Shown here: positions 50,436 through 58,766 of the stretch, piece by piece
Numbering within the stretch: position 1 is the first letter of the stretch
How the letters are laid out: the number at the start of each line of letters is the position of its first letter
Source: Brevibacillus reuszeri
Lineage (GTDB): Bacteria; Bacillota; Bacilli; Brevibacillales; Brevibacillaceae
DNA: 64,000 nt
Reading direction: 5' to 3'
Assembly: GCF_002897295.1 (NCBI RefSeq)
Contig: NZ_BEXF01000001.1
Span: 310,001-374,000 of the forward strand
The notes under the pieces: generated by a model
The model's database searches: none
The model's input: only the letters and a program-made list of their open reading frames with translations
What the model was told of the DNA's origin: nothing
Translations under genes and position numbers: made by a program

Positions 50436-50774
50436 TTATGGAGCGAAACCGTAAAAAAGGAGTATAAAAACAAAGACCAAGACGTAGCCAGCTGTTGCCG
50501 CAAATAATAGATACAGTATTCCAAGTATTGAGCTTAGCAAGAGAGAAAGCCCTTTGCGGCGGAAAAAGCGAATGACTCCAACCAAACCAGCAATCATCAG
50601 GGGCACGATATAAAAATAAGAGAAAATGTTAACCCATTCGAATAATCGTTGAAACGCTACCTGAGGGACCGGGCCTTCGCTCATATTGTAGGTATTCATG
50701 ATATACATTCTGCCGCTAAAAAAGACAAGCGATAGAATCACATAGTAGATGATAAGGTATTTACCCTTTATCAT
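50436..50774 (-). CDS. Four-helix membrane protein, unknown
   Basis: 112 residues with three to four membrane helices (YLIIYYVILSLVFFSG, NIFSYFYIVPLMIAGLVGVI, LLLSSILGILYLLFAATAG and VLVFVFILLFYG). No family recognised. Start ATG 50774, with GGAGTG 6-7 nt upstream; the in-frame GTG at 50783 is inside that site. Confidence 0.6.
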   Translation of the reverse strand: MIKGKYLIIYYVILSLVFFSGRMYIMNTYNMSEGPVPQVAFQRLFEWVNIFSYFYIVPLMIAGLVGVIRFFRRKGLSLLLSSILGILYLLFAATAGYVLVFVFILLFYGFAP

Positions 50775-50916
50775 GGGATTCACTCCAAACGTAAAAATTT
50801 AATATACTTACATTAAAAGGGAGGATGGGAATAACAAATAGTACCAACTTTATTTGGTACCCCGGAATTGTTTGTACTACATGATATGGACAAGCAGAAA
50901 GGGGAAAACGGCAAAA

Positions 50917-50943
50917 GGAAAAGGCCCCTACCAGGGCCCGTTG
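50917..50943 (-). terminator. Terminator of the YjcZ-like gene (minus strand)
   Basis: GGCCC/GGGCC stem with TTTT on the minus strand. Confidence 0.7.
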
Positions 50944-50955
50944 GAGAGATAAAGC

Positions 50956-51036
50956 TTAACAATCACAACCAACAATGACTAAAAGAACGAAGAGAACCAA
51001 GATAAGCGCGAAGTTATCACCAAAGATGCCACTCAT
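50956..51036 (-). CDS. YjcZ/SscA-like sporulation peptide (26 aa)
   Basis: 26 residues: MSGIFGDNFALILVLFVLLV, then IVGCDC. The motif FALILVLFVLLVIVG is the YjcZ-family signature (FALIVVLFILLIIVG), found in small hydrophobic spore proteins such as SscA, which takes part in spore coat assembly. AAAGGAGTGAT precedes the ATG. Too short for standard gene finding. Confidence 0.85.
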   Translation of the reverse strand: MSGIFGDNFALILVLFVLLVIVGCDC

Positions 51037-51145
51037 TCCGATCACTCCTTTGTCAGATTGGGGAAGACCCTTGATCAAGGTATGCGATCGAACGAGACAT
51101 GCAAAGGCGTTCGTCCTACAAAAAAATAAAATGGCAAAAACCTAG

Positions 51146-51634
51146 TCAAGCAAGCCTATAGTGAAAGATCAATTCCTCGCCGTATTCCCCTTCGAACCGC
51201 ATTCCTTTATCCTCAAAGCCAGCCTTACTATACAGCTGCTGCGCGGGGATATTCGTATGATGCACGGTTAACACAAGCTCATTGGTATCTGATATAAGCT
51301 GTTTTGCCAGAGCGGGCAAGCTCTGCAAGGTCTTTAGGGCGTACCCTCGTTTTTGGTGACGAGCATCAATCGAGAACGATTTCAGCAAAAGCGCATGCGG
51401 ATTTTCAATTCCATACATTTTTGCCTGATGGGTATGGAGAGCAAAGCAACCTACCAAATGATCCGCAGAGTAGATGACAAAAGGAATCTGACTCTCATCT
51501 AGTAAAGATGCCTCGACTACACTTTGGGGAAGCGATGTATAAATCGCCTGATCTTCAGGTAAATAATAGCTCGTTATGTATGCATCATCATTTTTAGCAT
51601 ATTTTCTGATTGTTAACGGTGCCAATTCTGCCAA
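51146..51634 (-). CDS. GNAT acetyltransferase
   Basis: 162 residues: APLTIRKYAKNDDAYITSYY, HLVGCFALHTHQ, KSFSIDARHQKRGYALKTLQ and NIPAQQLYSKAGFED. The HQKRGYA loop binds acetyl-CoA. Substrate unknown. The start is TTG 51634 (10 nt after AGGAG) or GTG 51643 (too close to it). Confidence 0.8.
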   Translation of the reverse strand: MAELAPLTIRKYAKNDDAYITSYYLPEDQAIYTSLPQSVVEASLLDESQIPFVIYSADHLVGCFALHTHQAKMYGIENPHALLLKSFSIDARHQKRGYALKTLQSLPALAKQLISDTNELVLTVHHTNIPAQQLYSKAGFEDKGMRFEGEYGEELIFHYRLA

Positions 51635-51727
51635 TAAATTCACACTCCTGTTTATCGTCTGCTCTGAGCTAATGGTACATCAACAAGTCATGCCTGACAG
51701 CTAGGAAAAACAAAAACCTGGTCGGAA

Positions 51728-51964
51728 TCAACCAAGTTTTTGGCGAGTCTTTTTCACATAAATTCTTTCTGCAAAAAAACTGACAATCAAACCGATGAGC
51801 AAGGGGAGCAGTGATCCTGTGGTCATCACAAATCCATTTTGGCTTGACGTAAACTCGTGATGAAACATCAGTGAGGGAATCGACAACCAATGTCCAATGA
51901 AATAAAGTATTCCTGTCGTTGCTGCAAGGGATAAAAACGTTACAGCGAAGCTCTTTGCGTTCAT
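51728..51964 (-). CDS. Small two-helix membrane protein
   Basis: 78 residues with two membrane helices (AVTFLSLAATTGILYFIGHW and GSLLPLLIGLIVSFFAERI) and a basic C-terminus (YVKKTRQKLG). No family recognised. ATG 51964 with AGAGGTG upstream. Confidence 0.6.
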   Translation of the reverse strand: MNAKSFAVTFLSLAATTGILYFIGHWLSIPSLMFHHEFTSSQNGFVMTTGSLLPLLIGLIVSFFAERIYVKKTRQKLG

Positions 51965-52028
51965 CGAAAGCACCTCTTTAACGTTCTATATACGGATTAA
52001 TACGTAAAGAAGGGATGAAAGGTTGCAT

Positions 52029-52069
52029 AAAAGCCCCCAACCGAAAGCGAGTCTGCTTCGGTGGAGGCT
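52029..52069 (-). terminator. Terminator of the BcrC-like gene (minus strand)
   Basis: AGCC...ACCGAAGC and GCTTTCGGT...GGGCT form an imperfect long stem, with TTTT on the minus strand. Confidence 0.75.
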
Positions 52070-52086
52070 CATTCTTGATGACTTCC

Positions 52087-52686
52087 TTAATATCCCTTAG
52101 TTTTTGCTTTTGCTGGTAAAACGGCACGCTCTGCTTTTTCATACAGCTCCAAGCCTGCTTGGACAATGCGCAGATGCGGCACGAGCATATAGACAGCCAA
52201 GGCAGAACCGATGCTGATCAAGGCACCTACGAGAACATCCGCCGGATAGTGAACACCTACCCAAATTCGAGAGATGCCTACAAGAATGGCGAATGGAATC
52301 CACAAGATTCCTCGTGTCTTTTTAAACAGCAAAAACGTGATGCAAAAGGAAAAAAACAGCATGGTATGGTCACTGGGGAAAGAATTGTTTACAGCCTTGA
52401 ACACCAATTGATTAACGTCAGTCAGCTCTGCAAATGGCTGAGCATTGTAGTGAAGGGTACCCGCGACTTTTCCCAGGACTTCAGCGAGAACAAACGTAAT
52501 CGTTCCGCATACAACCATGATCCGATTTTCATGCTTTCTTGAAAACCAATACAGCAAGGCAATTAATGCCAGCACGTATACGGTGTATTCCGCAATGACA
52601 AAAAACACAGGATTAAGCGCAGGATATTGTTTACCCAGGTCATTAATCATTCGGAAATAATGAATGTTCATCTCCATTCCATTCAT
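52087..52686 (-). CDS. bcrC: PAP2 undecaprenyl-diphosphatase, BcrC-like
   Basis: 199 residues, five to six membrane helices. PAP2 motifs: K in LGKVAGTLHYNAQPF (motif 1, with the usual RP replaced by QP), NSFPSDHTMLFFS (motif 2) and ISRIWVGVHYPADVLVG (motif 3). It would dephosphorylate undecaprenyl pyrophosphate at the outer face of the membrane to recycle the cell-wall lipid carrier, as BcrC/YwoA does, and can give bacitracin resistance. The start ATG 52686 has GGGG about 11 nt upstream; the internal ATGs are alternatives. Confidence 0.88.
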   Translation of the reverse strand: MNGMEMNIHYFRMINDLGKQYPALNPVFFVIAEYTVYVLALIALLYWFSRKHENRIMVVCGTITFVLAEVLGKVAGTLHYNAQPFAELTDVNQLVFKAVNNSFPSDHTMLFFSFCITFLLFKKTRGILWIPFAILVGISRIWVGVHYPADVLVGALISIGSALAVYMLVPHLRIVQAGLELYEKAERAVLPAKAKTKGY

Positions 52687-53021
52687 AATTTTGTCAGCCC
52701 CTTTTTTATATGTACGAATTGCACAATCACACGAAAACGCGGTCTGTCAGCGAGCAGACCACGATCGTGTTTTTAACCGACCGCGCCAAGATGCATGGCG
52801 TAGCCAGGTTTTCTGGTATAAAGAGAATCTTAGTCGATCTGGCGCAAATGAAAAAGTGATTTTTCTTTCCACTAGATTACATTTTTGTAAGGTTAGTGAT
52901 TGCTTATATGTAGAGACGAAAGTCTCATAGTCTCAACTTTGTCTCAATGTGGCTCTAAGCTATTTATTTGAGAAAAATAGTACTTTATACTCAAGAAGCC
53001 CATTGTAAAAACAGTCTTACC
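52687..53021 (+). other. Intergenic region with nested inverted repeats upstream of module C
   Basis: CGCGGTC near 52740 pairs with GACCGCG near 52781, enclosing the hairpin GGTCTG/CAGACC. A second pairing, GCGCCA-AGAT near 52786 with ATCTGGCGC near 52837, follows. The shared module motif CCCATTGTAA occurs at about 52999-53008. No gene is visible. This may be a structured leader or remnants of intron sequence. Confidence 0.4.
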
Positions 53022-53108
53022 CGTTGATAGAACGCCGTGTGCGATGAAAGTCGCCCGCACGGTGTAGGCTTGACGAAATCCTTTGGGAGAAGGATAGTCA
53101 GGAATAGC
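53022..53108 (+). ncRNA. Group II intron domains V and VI, module C
   Basis: Domain V at 53032-53065 differs from modules A and B only in the bulge (CC instead of CT). Domain VI has a different sequence but folds: CTTGAC/GTCAGG around ATCCTT/AAGGAT, ending in AATAGC at 53108. Preserved pairing despite sequence change suggests selection on structure. Confidence 0.85.
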
Positions 53109-53492
53109 TCGAGTTTAACCATTGTTCACAAAGATGATATAACAATTGGCAACATCAATTACAGTTTCTACATTCAGGATTCAGCTGTTCAGCCGGGTGG
53201 TCCTCAGATTAGTGGAAAATCCGCAGCTCTTTCTAGCTTGATCACTGTAGAAAGTGATGGAGATGCAGTCACTTATATGTACGATGCTAACGAAGATCGC
53301 TTTAATGTTGTGAATGGCGATAGTGACATCGTTGGAAATGTGACTCTTTCCAAAGTCTCAGGAGGGTTTGTGTTTAATGATGGTGCGGTTATTGTACCAA
53401 GCGGAATCTTTGCTAGTGGAAGCATTAAGGCTGTTTTGAAAAATCCTAACGGTCAAAATGTAGGCGAGACAGCAATCAGTGTTTCTAACTAG
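53109..53492 (+). CDS. Module C 3' exon: beta-rich C-terminal fragment
   Basis: 127 codons open from the predicted intron end (AAT AGC|TCG AGT) to the stop, in the same phase as modules A and B. Product: a repetitive beta-rich segment (DDITIGNINYSFYIQDSA, SSLITVESDGDAVTYMYDAN, GNVTLSKVSGGFVFNDGA, KAVLKNPNGQNVGETAIS), without a recognised family but like exported adhesin or surface repeats. The open frame extends into domain V up to a GTG at 53037, which would be a false start. It ends before a strong terminator. Confidence 0.68.
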   Translation, partial: SSLTIVHKDDITIGNINYSFYIQDSAVQPGGPQISGKSAALSSLITVESDGDAVTYMYDANEDRFNVVNGDSDIVGNVTLSKVSGGFVFNDGAVIVPSGIFASGSIKAVLKNPNGQNVGETAISVSN

Positions 53493-53522
53493 GCAAGCTG
53501 TGTGGCTCGTTGCTAAAACTTC

Positions 53523-53555
53523 AATACCAGGCATTTATGTCTGGTATTCTTTTTT
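53523..53555 (+). terminator. Intrinsic terminator of module C
   Basis: AATACCAG (53523-53530) pairs with CTGGTATT (53541-53548), followed by a T run. Confidence 0.92.
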
Positions 53556-53596
53556 GAAAAAGTAGGAATTTACAATGAACGGATTGGAGATATTTC

Positions 53597-54469
53597 ATGG
53601 AGATTGCTTTAGAAAACGTGGCGCTTCATTTGGAGAAATACAAGCTCATGACGACTCCGAACCATAAGCATCTGATTACTCGGGAGATGAGCAACCACTT
53701 TGCTCTTGGTGTAAGTGCCGGAGGATCAGCTATTGGCTTTGTATTAGTAAGGACACGTGCTACTATATCCCAGGCAAATATCATTGAGTTGAAAATAGAG
53801 CAAAAGTTTGCTGGAAGCGGGCTTGAAAAAATTTTGCTTCACACCGTAGAGAATAAATTGCGGGAGAAAAACTACCACACGCTAACTTTCGATTGTGCCT
53901 TTCATGAGGGAGAGACTGCGACGAAAGAGTTTCTACAGCCAGGTGAAGGCTGGAGTGATGGGGAGTTGCTTTCGTATATTTGGATAACTGATCTACAAGG
54001 AATCAGTCGCGCTGAATGGGTAGGGAAGCAGCGCATACCGAAAGACTTTGAACTATTTAGCTGGGATGAATTGTCTGTGAGCGAGAGGAAGGACATCGAA
54101 GCCGGGTATGGCCAATGGTATCCCGAAAATCTTTCGCCGTTGCAGGAAGAGCATCAAATGAATGCATCTTTGAGTGTAGGGCTACGTTATAGGGGAAACG
54201 TCATCGGCTGGATGATTGTGCAACGAGCAGCAAGAAATATGGTCCTTTTCAAAACACAATTTATCCGTGAAGACTACAGGAAACTAGGGAGAGGAATGCT
54301 GTTGATTGCAGAAGCAATTAGAGTGACAAGCAAAATAGAAGGGATGGCATATGGAATGTTTGTCATGGATAAAGACAATGCGGACATGGTTCGCCTGGCA
54401 AACAAACATGTTGCTCCGTATGTCATCCGACGGAAAATGTTTTATTCCTTTCAGAAGGCATTGATGTGA
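53597..54469 (+). CDS. GNAT-fold protein with two acetyltransferase-like halves
   Basis: 290 residues. N-terminal half: GFVLVRTRATISQANIIELK, then QKFAGSGLEKILLHTVENKL. C-terminal half: GNVIGWMIVQRAARNMVLFK, then REDYRKLGRGMLLIAEAIRV. Both show GNAT strand-loop-helix patterns, the acetyl-CoA loop being clearer in the second (YRKLGRGM). Substrate unknown. GGAGATATTTC precedes the ATG. It is the gene next to intron module C, but no functional link is evident. Confidence 0.75.
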   Translation: MEIALENVALHLEKYKLMTTPNHKHLITREMSNHFALGVSAGGSAIGFVLVRTRATISQANIIELKIEQKFAGSGLEKILLHTVENKLREKNYHTLTFDCAFHEGETATKEFLQPGEGWSDGELLSYIWITDLQGISRAEWVGKQRIPKDFELFSWDELSVSERKDIEAGYGQWYPENLSPLQEEHQMNASLSVGLRYRGNVIGWMIVQRAARNMVLFKTQFIREDYRKLGRGMLLIAEAIRVTSKIEGMAYGMFVMDKDNADMVRLANKHVAPYVIRRKMFYSFQKALM

Positions 54470-54561
54470 GAATAAAATCAAAGTGAATGAAAAGCTGTCC
54501 TTGCCGGTTGATCTTGACCACGCGAGAGCCAGCTTTTTTCTTTTACCGACAGCCTTCGCTT

Positions 54562-54610
54562 TTGAAATTTTATTTTAATCCCGCTTTTTGTTATTGATAT
54601 TTTATTTCAA
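54562..54610 (+). promoter_or_regulatory. Tandem operator for the MurR/RpiR-type regulator
   Basis: TTGAAATTTTATTTTAA (54562-54578) and TTGATATTTTATTTCAA (54594-54610): two near-palindromic 17-bp sites 32 bp apart, of the TTGAAAT-ATTTCAA kind used by RpiR-family proteins. Confidence 0.65.
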
Positions 54611-54642
54611 ACCCACATAGACATGTAATAAATTACCACACG

Positions 54643-54657
54643 ATGAAAACGCTTTAA
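54643..54657 (+). promoter_or_regulatory. Candidate CcpA (cre) site
   Basis: ATGAAAACGCTTTAA matches the cre consensus WTGNAANCGNWNNCW with one mismatch, 26 bp before the regulator gene. It would place the operon under carbon catabolite repression. Confidence 0.5.
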
Positions 54658-54682
54658 TTACTGTGGCAAAGGGGTGAATCAG

Positions 54683-55531
54683 GTGTTAAATGGCGGTTTG
54701 CTGCGTATCCGTGAATCTATGCACTTAATCAAACCGTCAGAGCAAAATGCGGCACGCTACATTCTGGCCAAACCGGAGGAGGTCATTCGTCTTTCCATTA
54801 AAGAGCTGGCGGAAAGAAGCGAGTCTAGTCAAGCTGCCATCATCCGTATGTGCAAACGAATCGGTGTGGATGGAATTCAAGAGCTGAAAATGCGGATTGC
54901 CGGCGATATTCAGTCCACGACCGAACAGGATGAATTCAAAGAGATTCGTCCCGACGCGGATATTCCCACATTGATTGAATCCGTTTCGTATAACAACATC
55001 CTCTCATTACGTGAAACGATCAAAATTCTTGAGCCGGATAAAGTAGAAAAGGCGATTGAGGCATTGCATCAAGCCAACCGGATTGATTTTTTCGGTGTAG
55101 GCGCTTCGCAGCTAGTGGCACAGGATGCCCATCACAAATTTTTGCGGATCAATAAAATGTGCACAGCTCACTCGGATTCGCATCTGCAGCTTACGTCTGC
55201 GGTCACACTTGCCGCAGGGGATGCAGCGGTCGGCATTTCCAATACGGGAGAAACCTCACAAATCATCACAACGATGAAGCAAGCTCGCAAATCCGGAGCG
55301 ACCACGATAGGGATTACAAAATACGGCCATAATTCATTGGCTGAGGTTGTTGATATTCACCTAACCACATTTACCACAGAGGCAGGAGAGCGGAGTGCAG
55401 CCACCTCCTCGCGAATTGCACAGCTCAATGTGATTGACATATTATTTCGCGGAGTCGCCGCTAGAAATTATGATACCTCTTCTGTTTACTTGCGTGAGAC
55501 ACGCAGAGCGGTCCGCGAGCAGTACAAATAG
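54683..55531 (+). CDS. MurR/RpiR-family transcriptional regulator
   Basis: 282 residues. N-terminal HTH_6 domain (VIRLSIKELAERSESSQAAI, then IRMCKRIGVDGIQELKMRI) and a C-terminal SIS sugar-phosphate-binding domain (RIDFFGVGASQLVAQDAHHK ... GISNTGETSQIITTMKQARK). It senses an amino-sugar phosphate such as MurNAc-6-P or GlcNAc-6-P. First gene of an operon with a sugar ABC importer and NagZ. GTG 54683 is preferred, 8 nt after AAAGGGG; the GTG at 54674 overlaps that site. Confidence 0.9.
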   Translation: MLNGGLLRIRESMHLIKPSEQNAARYILAKPEEVIRLSIKELAERSESSQAAIIRMCKRIGVDGIQELKMRIAGDIQSTTEQDEFKEIRPDADIPTLIESVSYNNILSLRETIKILEPDKVEKAIEALHQANRIDFFGVGASQLVAQDAHHKFLRINKMCTAHSDSHLQLTSAVTLAAGDAAVGISNTGETSQIITTMKQARKSGATTIGITKYGHNSLAEVVDIHLTTFTTEAGERSAATSSRIAQLNVIDILFRGVAARNYDTSSVYLRETRRAVREQYK

Positions 55532-55568
55532 GCAACGGATAAATCCTTGTACCAAAGGGAGGGCTTCC

Positions 55569-56897
55569 ATGAAAAAGAGAGGGTTATTGTCAACGATCGG
55601 CATTCTTGGCTTACTAACGGCCGTTCTATTTACGGGCTGTAGCAGCCAGTCATCGACAACAGAGGGTGGTCAGGTAGAGTTGTTCCTCGGCTACAGCTCA
55701 GATCCGCCTACGAAGAAAAAGATGGAGGAAATAATCGCGAAATTCGAATCGTCACATCCGAATATCAAGATCAAAACAGAAACGGCTCCGTACGAGGATT
55801 TTTACCAAAAGCTGACTACACAGATTGCAGCAGGTACTGCGCCTGACATCTGGCAGAGCGATGGAACAAAAGTATTCGGGTTTGCCCAACGGGGAGCGAT
55901 TCGCGATATCACCGATTATGTGACGAAAGAAATCAACAAGGATGAGGTAAACGGTCTCGAATTCAACAAGGATGCAGACGGGAAATATTGGGGCGTGCCT
56001 CAGGGCATTCAGGTCGGCGCTCTTTTTTACAACAAGGATTTGTTTGACAAAGCAGGGGTGAGCTATCCGACAGCGGACTGGACCTGGGATGATCTGAAAG
56101 CTGCCGCAGCCAAGCTGACATTGGATGCAAACGGGAAAAATGCTGACGATCCTGCTTTTGATAAAAATTCGGTTAAGCAGTTCGGATTTACCTTTTTCGG
56201 CAGCTCCCGCGGTGCTTTCAATATTTTGAAAGCATATGGCGGCGGTGTGCTTGATCCTACGATGACCAAATCGATCATTAACTCACCCGAGAATAAAAAA
56301 GCGGTCGAGTGGATGGCAGATGGTATGAAGCGGAGGCTTTTCCCCAACCCAGCTGATCTGAAAGCATTCCAAAGCAACTTCAAGGTATTCCTGAGCGGTG
56401 CATCCGCCATGCAAATTGATATTTACGCAGCGACAACGGCAATGAACGGTGCCGAGCTGAACTACGATGTTGCTCCACTACCAAAAGGCCCGGATGGAAA
56501 ACGCTTCGCTCCGGTAATTGCGAACTCTTGGGTGATCAACAAAAAAGCAAATGAGCAAAAGGTGAAAGCAGCGCAGGAATGGATTACGTACTGGACGACC
56601 TCCGATGAAGCGCAAGTAGAGTGGACACAGGTAGGAGAAGCCATTCCTGTGAAAAAATCGGTGGCAAACTCCGACAAGTTCCTGACGAACAACACGAAGC
56701 CAGAGAACAAAAAGGTATTTCTCGACAGCCTAGAGTTTGCCGGAACAATCGACACCAACGCCGTCTTTGCCGAATGGGTAAAGGTATTTACGGATAATCT
56801 CTCAGAGCTGTTCATGGACAAATACGGGGTGGATGAATATATCGCGAAAACAGATCAAGGGATTCAAAAAGTTCTGGACGATTTCTTTAAAAAGTAA
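55569..56897 (+). CDS. Sugar ABC transporter substrate-binding lipoprotein
   Basis: 442 residues. Lipoprotein signal TAVLFTGCSSQ, then an SBP_bac_1 fold: VELFLGYSSDPPTKKKMEEI, IAAGTAPDIWQSDG, KYWGVPQGIQVGALFYNKDL and ANSWVINKKANEQKVKAAQE. Collects sugars outside the membrane for the two permeases that follow. Position between a MurR-type regulator and NagZ suggests cell-wall amino sugars or muropeptides as cargo. No ATPase gene is in the operon; a shared MsmX-type ATPase is likely. Start ATG 55569 after GGGAGGG. Confidence 0.92.
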   Translation: MKKRGLLSTIGILGLLTAVLFTGCSSQSSTTEGGQVELFLGYSSDPPTKKKMEEIIAKFESSHPNIKIKTETAPYEDFYQKLTTQIAAGTAPDIWQSDGTKVFGFAQRGAIRDITDYVTKEINKDEVNGLEFNKDADGKYWGVPQGIQVGALFYNKDLFDKAGVSYPTADWTWDDLKAAAAKLTLDANGKNADDPAFDKNSVKQFGFTFFGSSRGAFNILKAYGGGVLDPTMTKSIINSPENKKAVEWMADGMKRRLFPNPADLKAFQSNFKVFLSGASAMQIDIYAATTAMNGAELNYDVAPLPKGPDGKRFAPVIANSWVINKKANEQKVKAAQEWITYWTTSDEAQVEWTQVGEAIPVKKSVANSDKFLTNNTKPENKKVFLDSLEFAGTIDTNAVFAEWVKVFTDNLSELFMDKYGVDEYIAKTDQGIQKVLDDFFKK

Positions 56898-56931
56898 GAA
56901 ACAATCCACCAGTGAGGATGTGTGATAGGCC

Positions 56932-57879
56932 ATGCTGGAGCTGGAGAAGCAGCTAAAGGCGCAGCCAAAAGCGAAGAAGCGAAAATGGTTGGATGGCGAG
57001 GGGAGATGGGGCCTGCTCCTCGTTTCTCCCTACCTTGTCCACTTTATAGTGTTCGTAGTAGGAACCTCCCTCGCCTCGCTCTATTTCAGCTTTTCTGACT
57101 ACGATATTTTAAATCCGCCAAAATGGACCGGACTGGACAACTACGAAAAGCTGTTCCAGGACCCGCTGTTTTATCGGGCTCTATGGAATACCGTCTACTT
57201 TACGCTGTTGTATGTTCCGGCCAAAACCTTTTTGGCGCTGCTTTTGGCGGTAGCGCTGAATCAAAAGCTGAAAGGACTGAAATTGTTCAGGATGGTGCAC
57301 TTTCTGCCGGTGATTTCCTCCTGGACGGTGATCGCTTATGTAGCAGACGCCATTTTCAATCAGCGGATCGGTTTTGCAAATTCCGTTTTGGCCAAGTTTG
57401 GCATCGCTCCGCAAAGCTGGCTGATTGATGAGGGATGGGTCATTCCTGTTCTGGTAGTCGTGGCGATCTGGAAAAGCGTGGGGTACATGATGATCATTTT
57501 TCTGGCAGGCTTGCAGGGAATTTCTTCGGAGTTGTACGAAGCAGCTTCCATCGACGGGGCAAACGCCTGGCAGAAGTTTTGGCGAATAACCGTTCCGATG
57601 ATTTCGGGGACCACGTTTCTAGTCGTGATCCTAAATACAATCTACTCCTTCCAAAACTTCGAGCAAATTTTTGTCATGACGGGCGGCTCGACGGAGGCTG
57701 GCTCAACGGGAGGGACTAACAACGCTAGTCTAGTCCTCATGCTTCTGATGTTCCGCCAAGGGTTCAGCTTCTATAAAATGGGCTATGCTTCTGCAATTGC
57801 TTGGGTGCTTTTCCTGATTTTGCTTGCGATCACCTTGATTCAATTCAAGCTTCAAAAGAAATGGGTTCATTATGACTAA
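56932..57879 (+). CDS. Sugar ABC transporter permease, MalF/LacF type
   Basis: 315 residues with six membrane helices. N-terminal basic tail (KAQPKAKKRKW), then LLVSPYLVHFIVFVVGTSLA and FSDYDILNPPKWTGLDNY typical of the CUT1 family, and the EAA loop GISSELYEAASIDGANAWQK, then FWRITVPMI. Pairs with the next gene to form the channel. The ATG follows GAGGATGTGTGATAGGCC. Confidence 0.92.
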   Translation: MLELEKQLKAQPKAKKRKWLDGEGRWGLLLVSPYLVHFIVFVVGTSLASLYFSFSDYDILNPPKWTGLDNYEKLFQDPLFYRALWNTVYFTLLYVPAKTFLALLLAVALNQKLKGLKLFRMVHFLPVISSWTVIAYVADAIFNQRIGFANSVLAKFGIAPQSWLIDEGWVIPVLVVVAIWKSVGYMMIIFLAGLQGISSELYEAASIDGANAWQKFWRITVPMISGTTFLVVILNTIYSFQNFEQIFVMTGGSTEAGSTGGTNNASLVLMLLMFRQGFSFYKMGYASAIAWVLFLILLAITLIQFKLQKKWVHYD

Positions 57880-57915
57880 ACTTAAGTGGGGAGAGAAGAG
57901 GAAAAGGAGGTAGCC

Positions 57916-58743
57916 ATGCAAAGACGTTTTCCTCTGAGTAAAATCGCAGGATATTTGTTTGTCATTATTAGCTCTTTAATCATGTTTGTTCCGTTTTTGA
58001 CCACCATCTTTAACTCGCTCAAAACCTACAAGCAATACATGCAATTTCCACCAGAATGGCTGCCTGATCCAGTGAAATGGAGCAACTACACACAGGTATG
58101 GGAGCAGGCTAATTTCAGCAGCTACACGATGAACAGTGTAATTGTCGCCGTGCTCTCTGTTGTAGGAACACTATTATCCAGCTCTATGGTTGCGTTCGCC
58201 TTTGCGCGTCTGCGGTTTCCTTTTCGAGATACGCTGTTTATGATCGTGCTGGGGACGATGATGATCCCGGGGATTGTGACGATTATTCCGCAATTTATCA
58301 TTTTTAAAAACCTCGGACTGCTCGATTCGCTGGCGCCGCTCTGGATATTGGAGTGGCTAGGCCAGCCGTTTGCCATCTTCTTGATGAGGCAAGCTTTTTT
58401 GAGCATCCCCAAGGATTACGAGGAAGCGGCCAAGCTGGATGGCTGTAATCCGCTGCAAATTTATTGGAAGGTCTTTTTGCCGATGTGCAAGCCTTCTCTC
58501 GCGACACTGGCGGTGTTTACCTTTATGGGAAAATGGAACGAAATCCTGGCCCCAATCATTTACCTCATATCCGAGGAGCATTTTACCCTTCCTATAGGGA
58601 TCTTGTCCCTGCGCGGTCAGTACAAAACAGATGATCAGCTGCTGGTAGCAGGGGCTCTGATCAGCTTGATTCCGATTTTGATCGTCTTCCTTTTTGCGGA
58701 GAAGTATTTTGTAGAGGGCTCAAAAACTTCAGGTCTGAAGTAG
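57916..58743 (+). CDS. Sugar ABC transporter permease, MalG/LacG type
   Basis: 275 residues with six membrane helices. FNSLKTYKQYMQFPPEWLPD near the start, the EAA loop SIPKDYEEAAKLDGCNPLQI, then YWKVFLPMCKPSLATLAV, and the closing EKYFVEGSKTSGLK are typical CUT1 features. ATG 57916 is set by AAGGAGGTAGCC; the upstream in-frame ATG (57886) is unsupported. Confidence 0.93.
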   Translation: MQRRFPLSKIAGYLFVIISSLIMFVPFLTTIFNSLKTYKQYMQFPPEWLPDPVKWSNYTQVWEQANFSSYTMNSVIVAVLSVVGTLLSSSMVAFAFARLRFPFRDTLFMIVLGTMMIPGIVTIIPQFIIFKNLGLLDSLAPLWILEWLGQPFAIFLMRQAFLSIPKDYEEAAKLDGCNPLQIYWKVFLPMCKPSLATLAVFTFMGKWNEILAPIIYLISEEHFTLPIGILSLRGQYKTDDQLLVAGALISLIPILIVFLFAEKYFVEGSKTSGLK

Positions 58744-58766
58744 ACGACAGGAGGCTGCTGATCGCT

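Noticed and set aside
52664..52930. 88-codon frame upstream of module C
   Set aside because: No ribosome site, overlaps the bcrC leader and two inverted-repeat structures, and matches no family.
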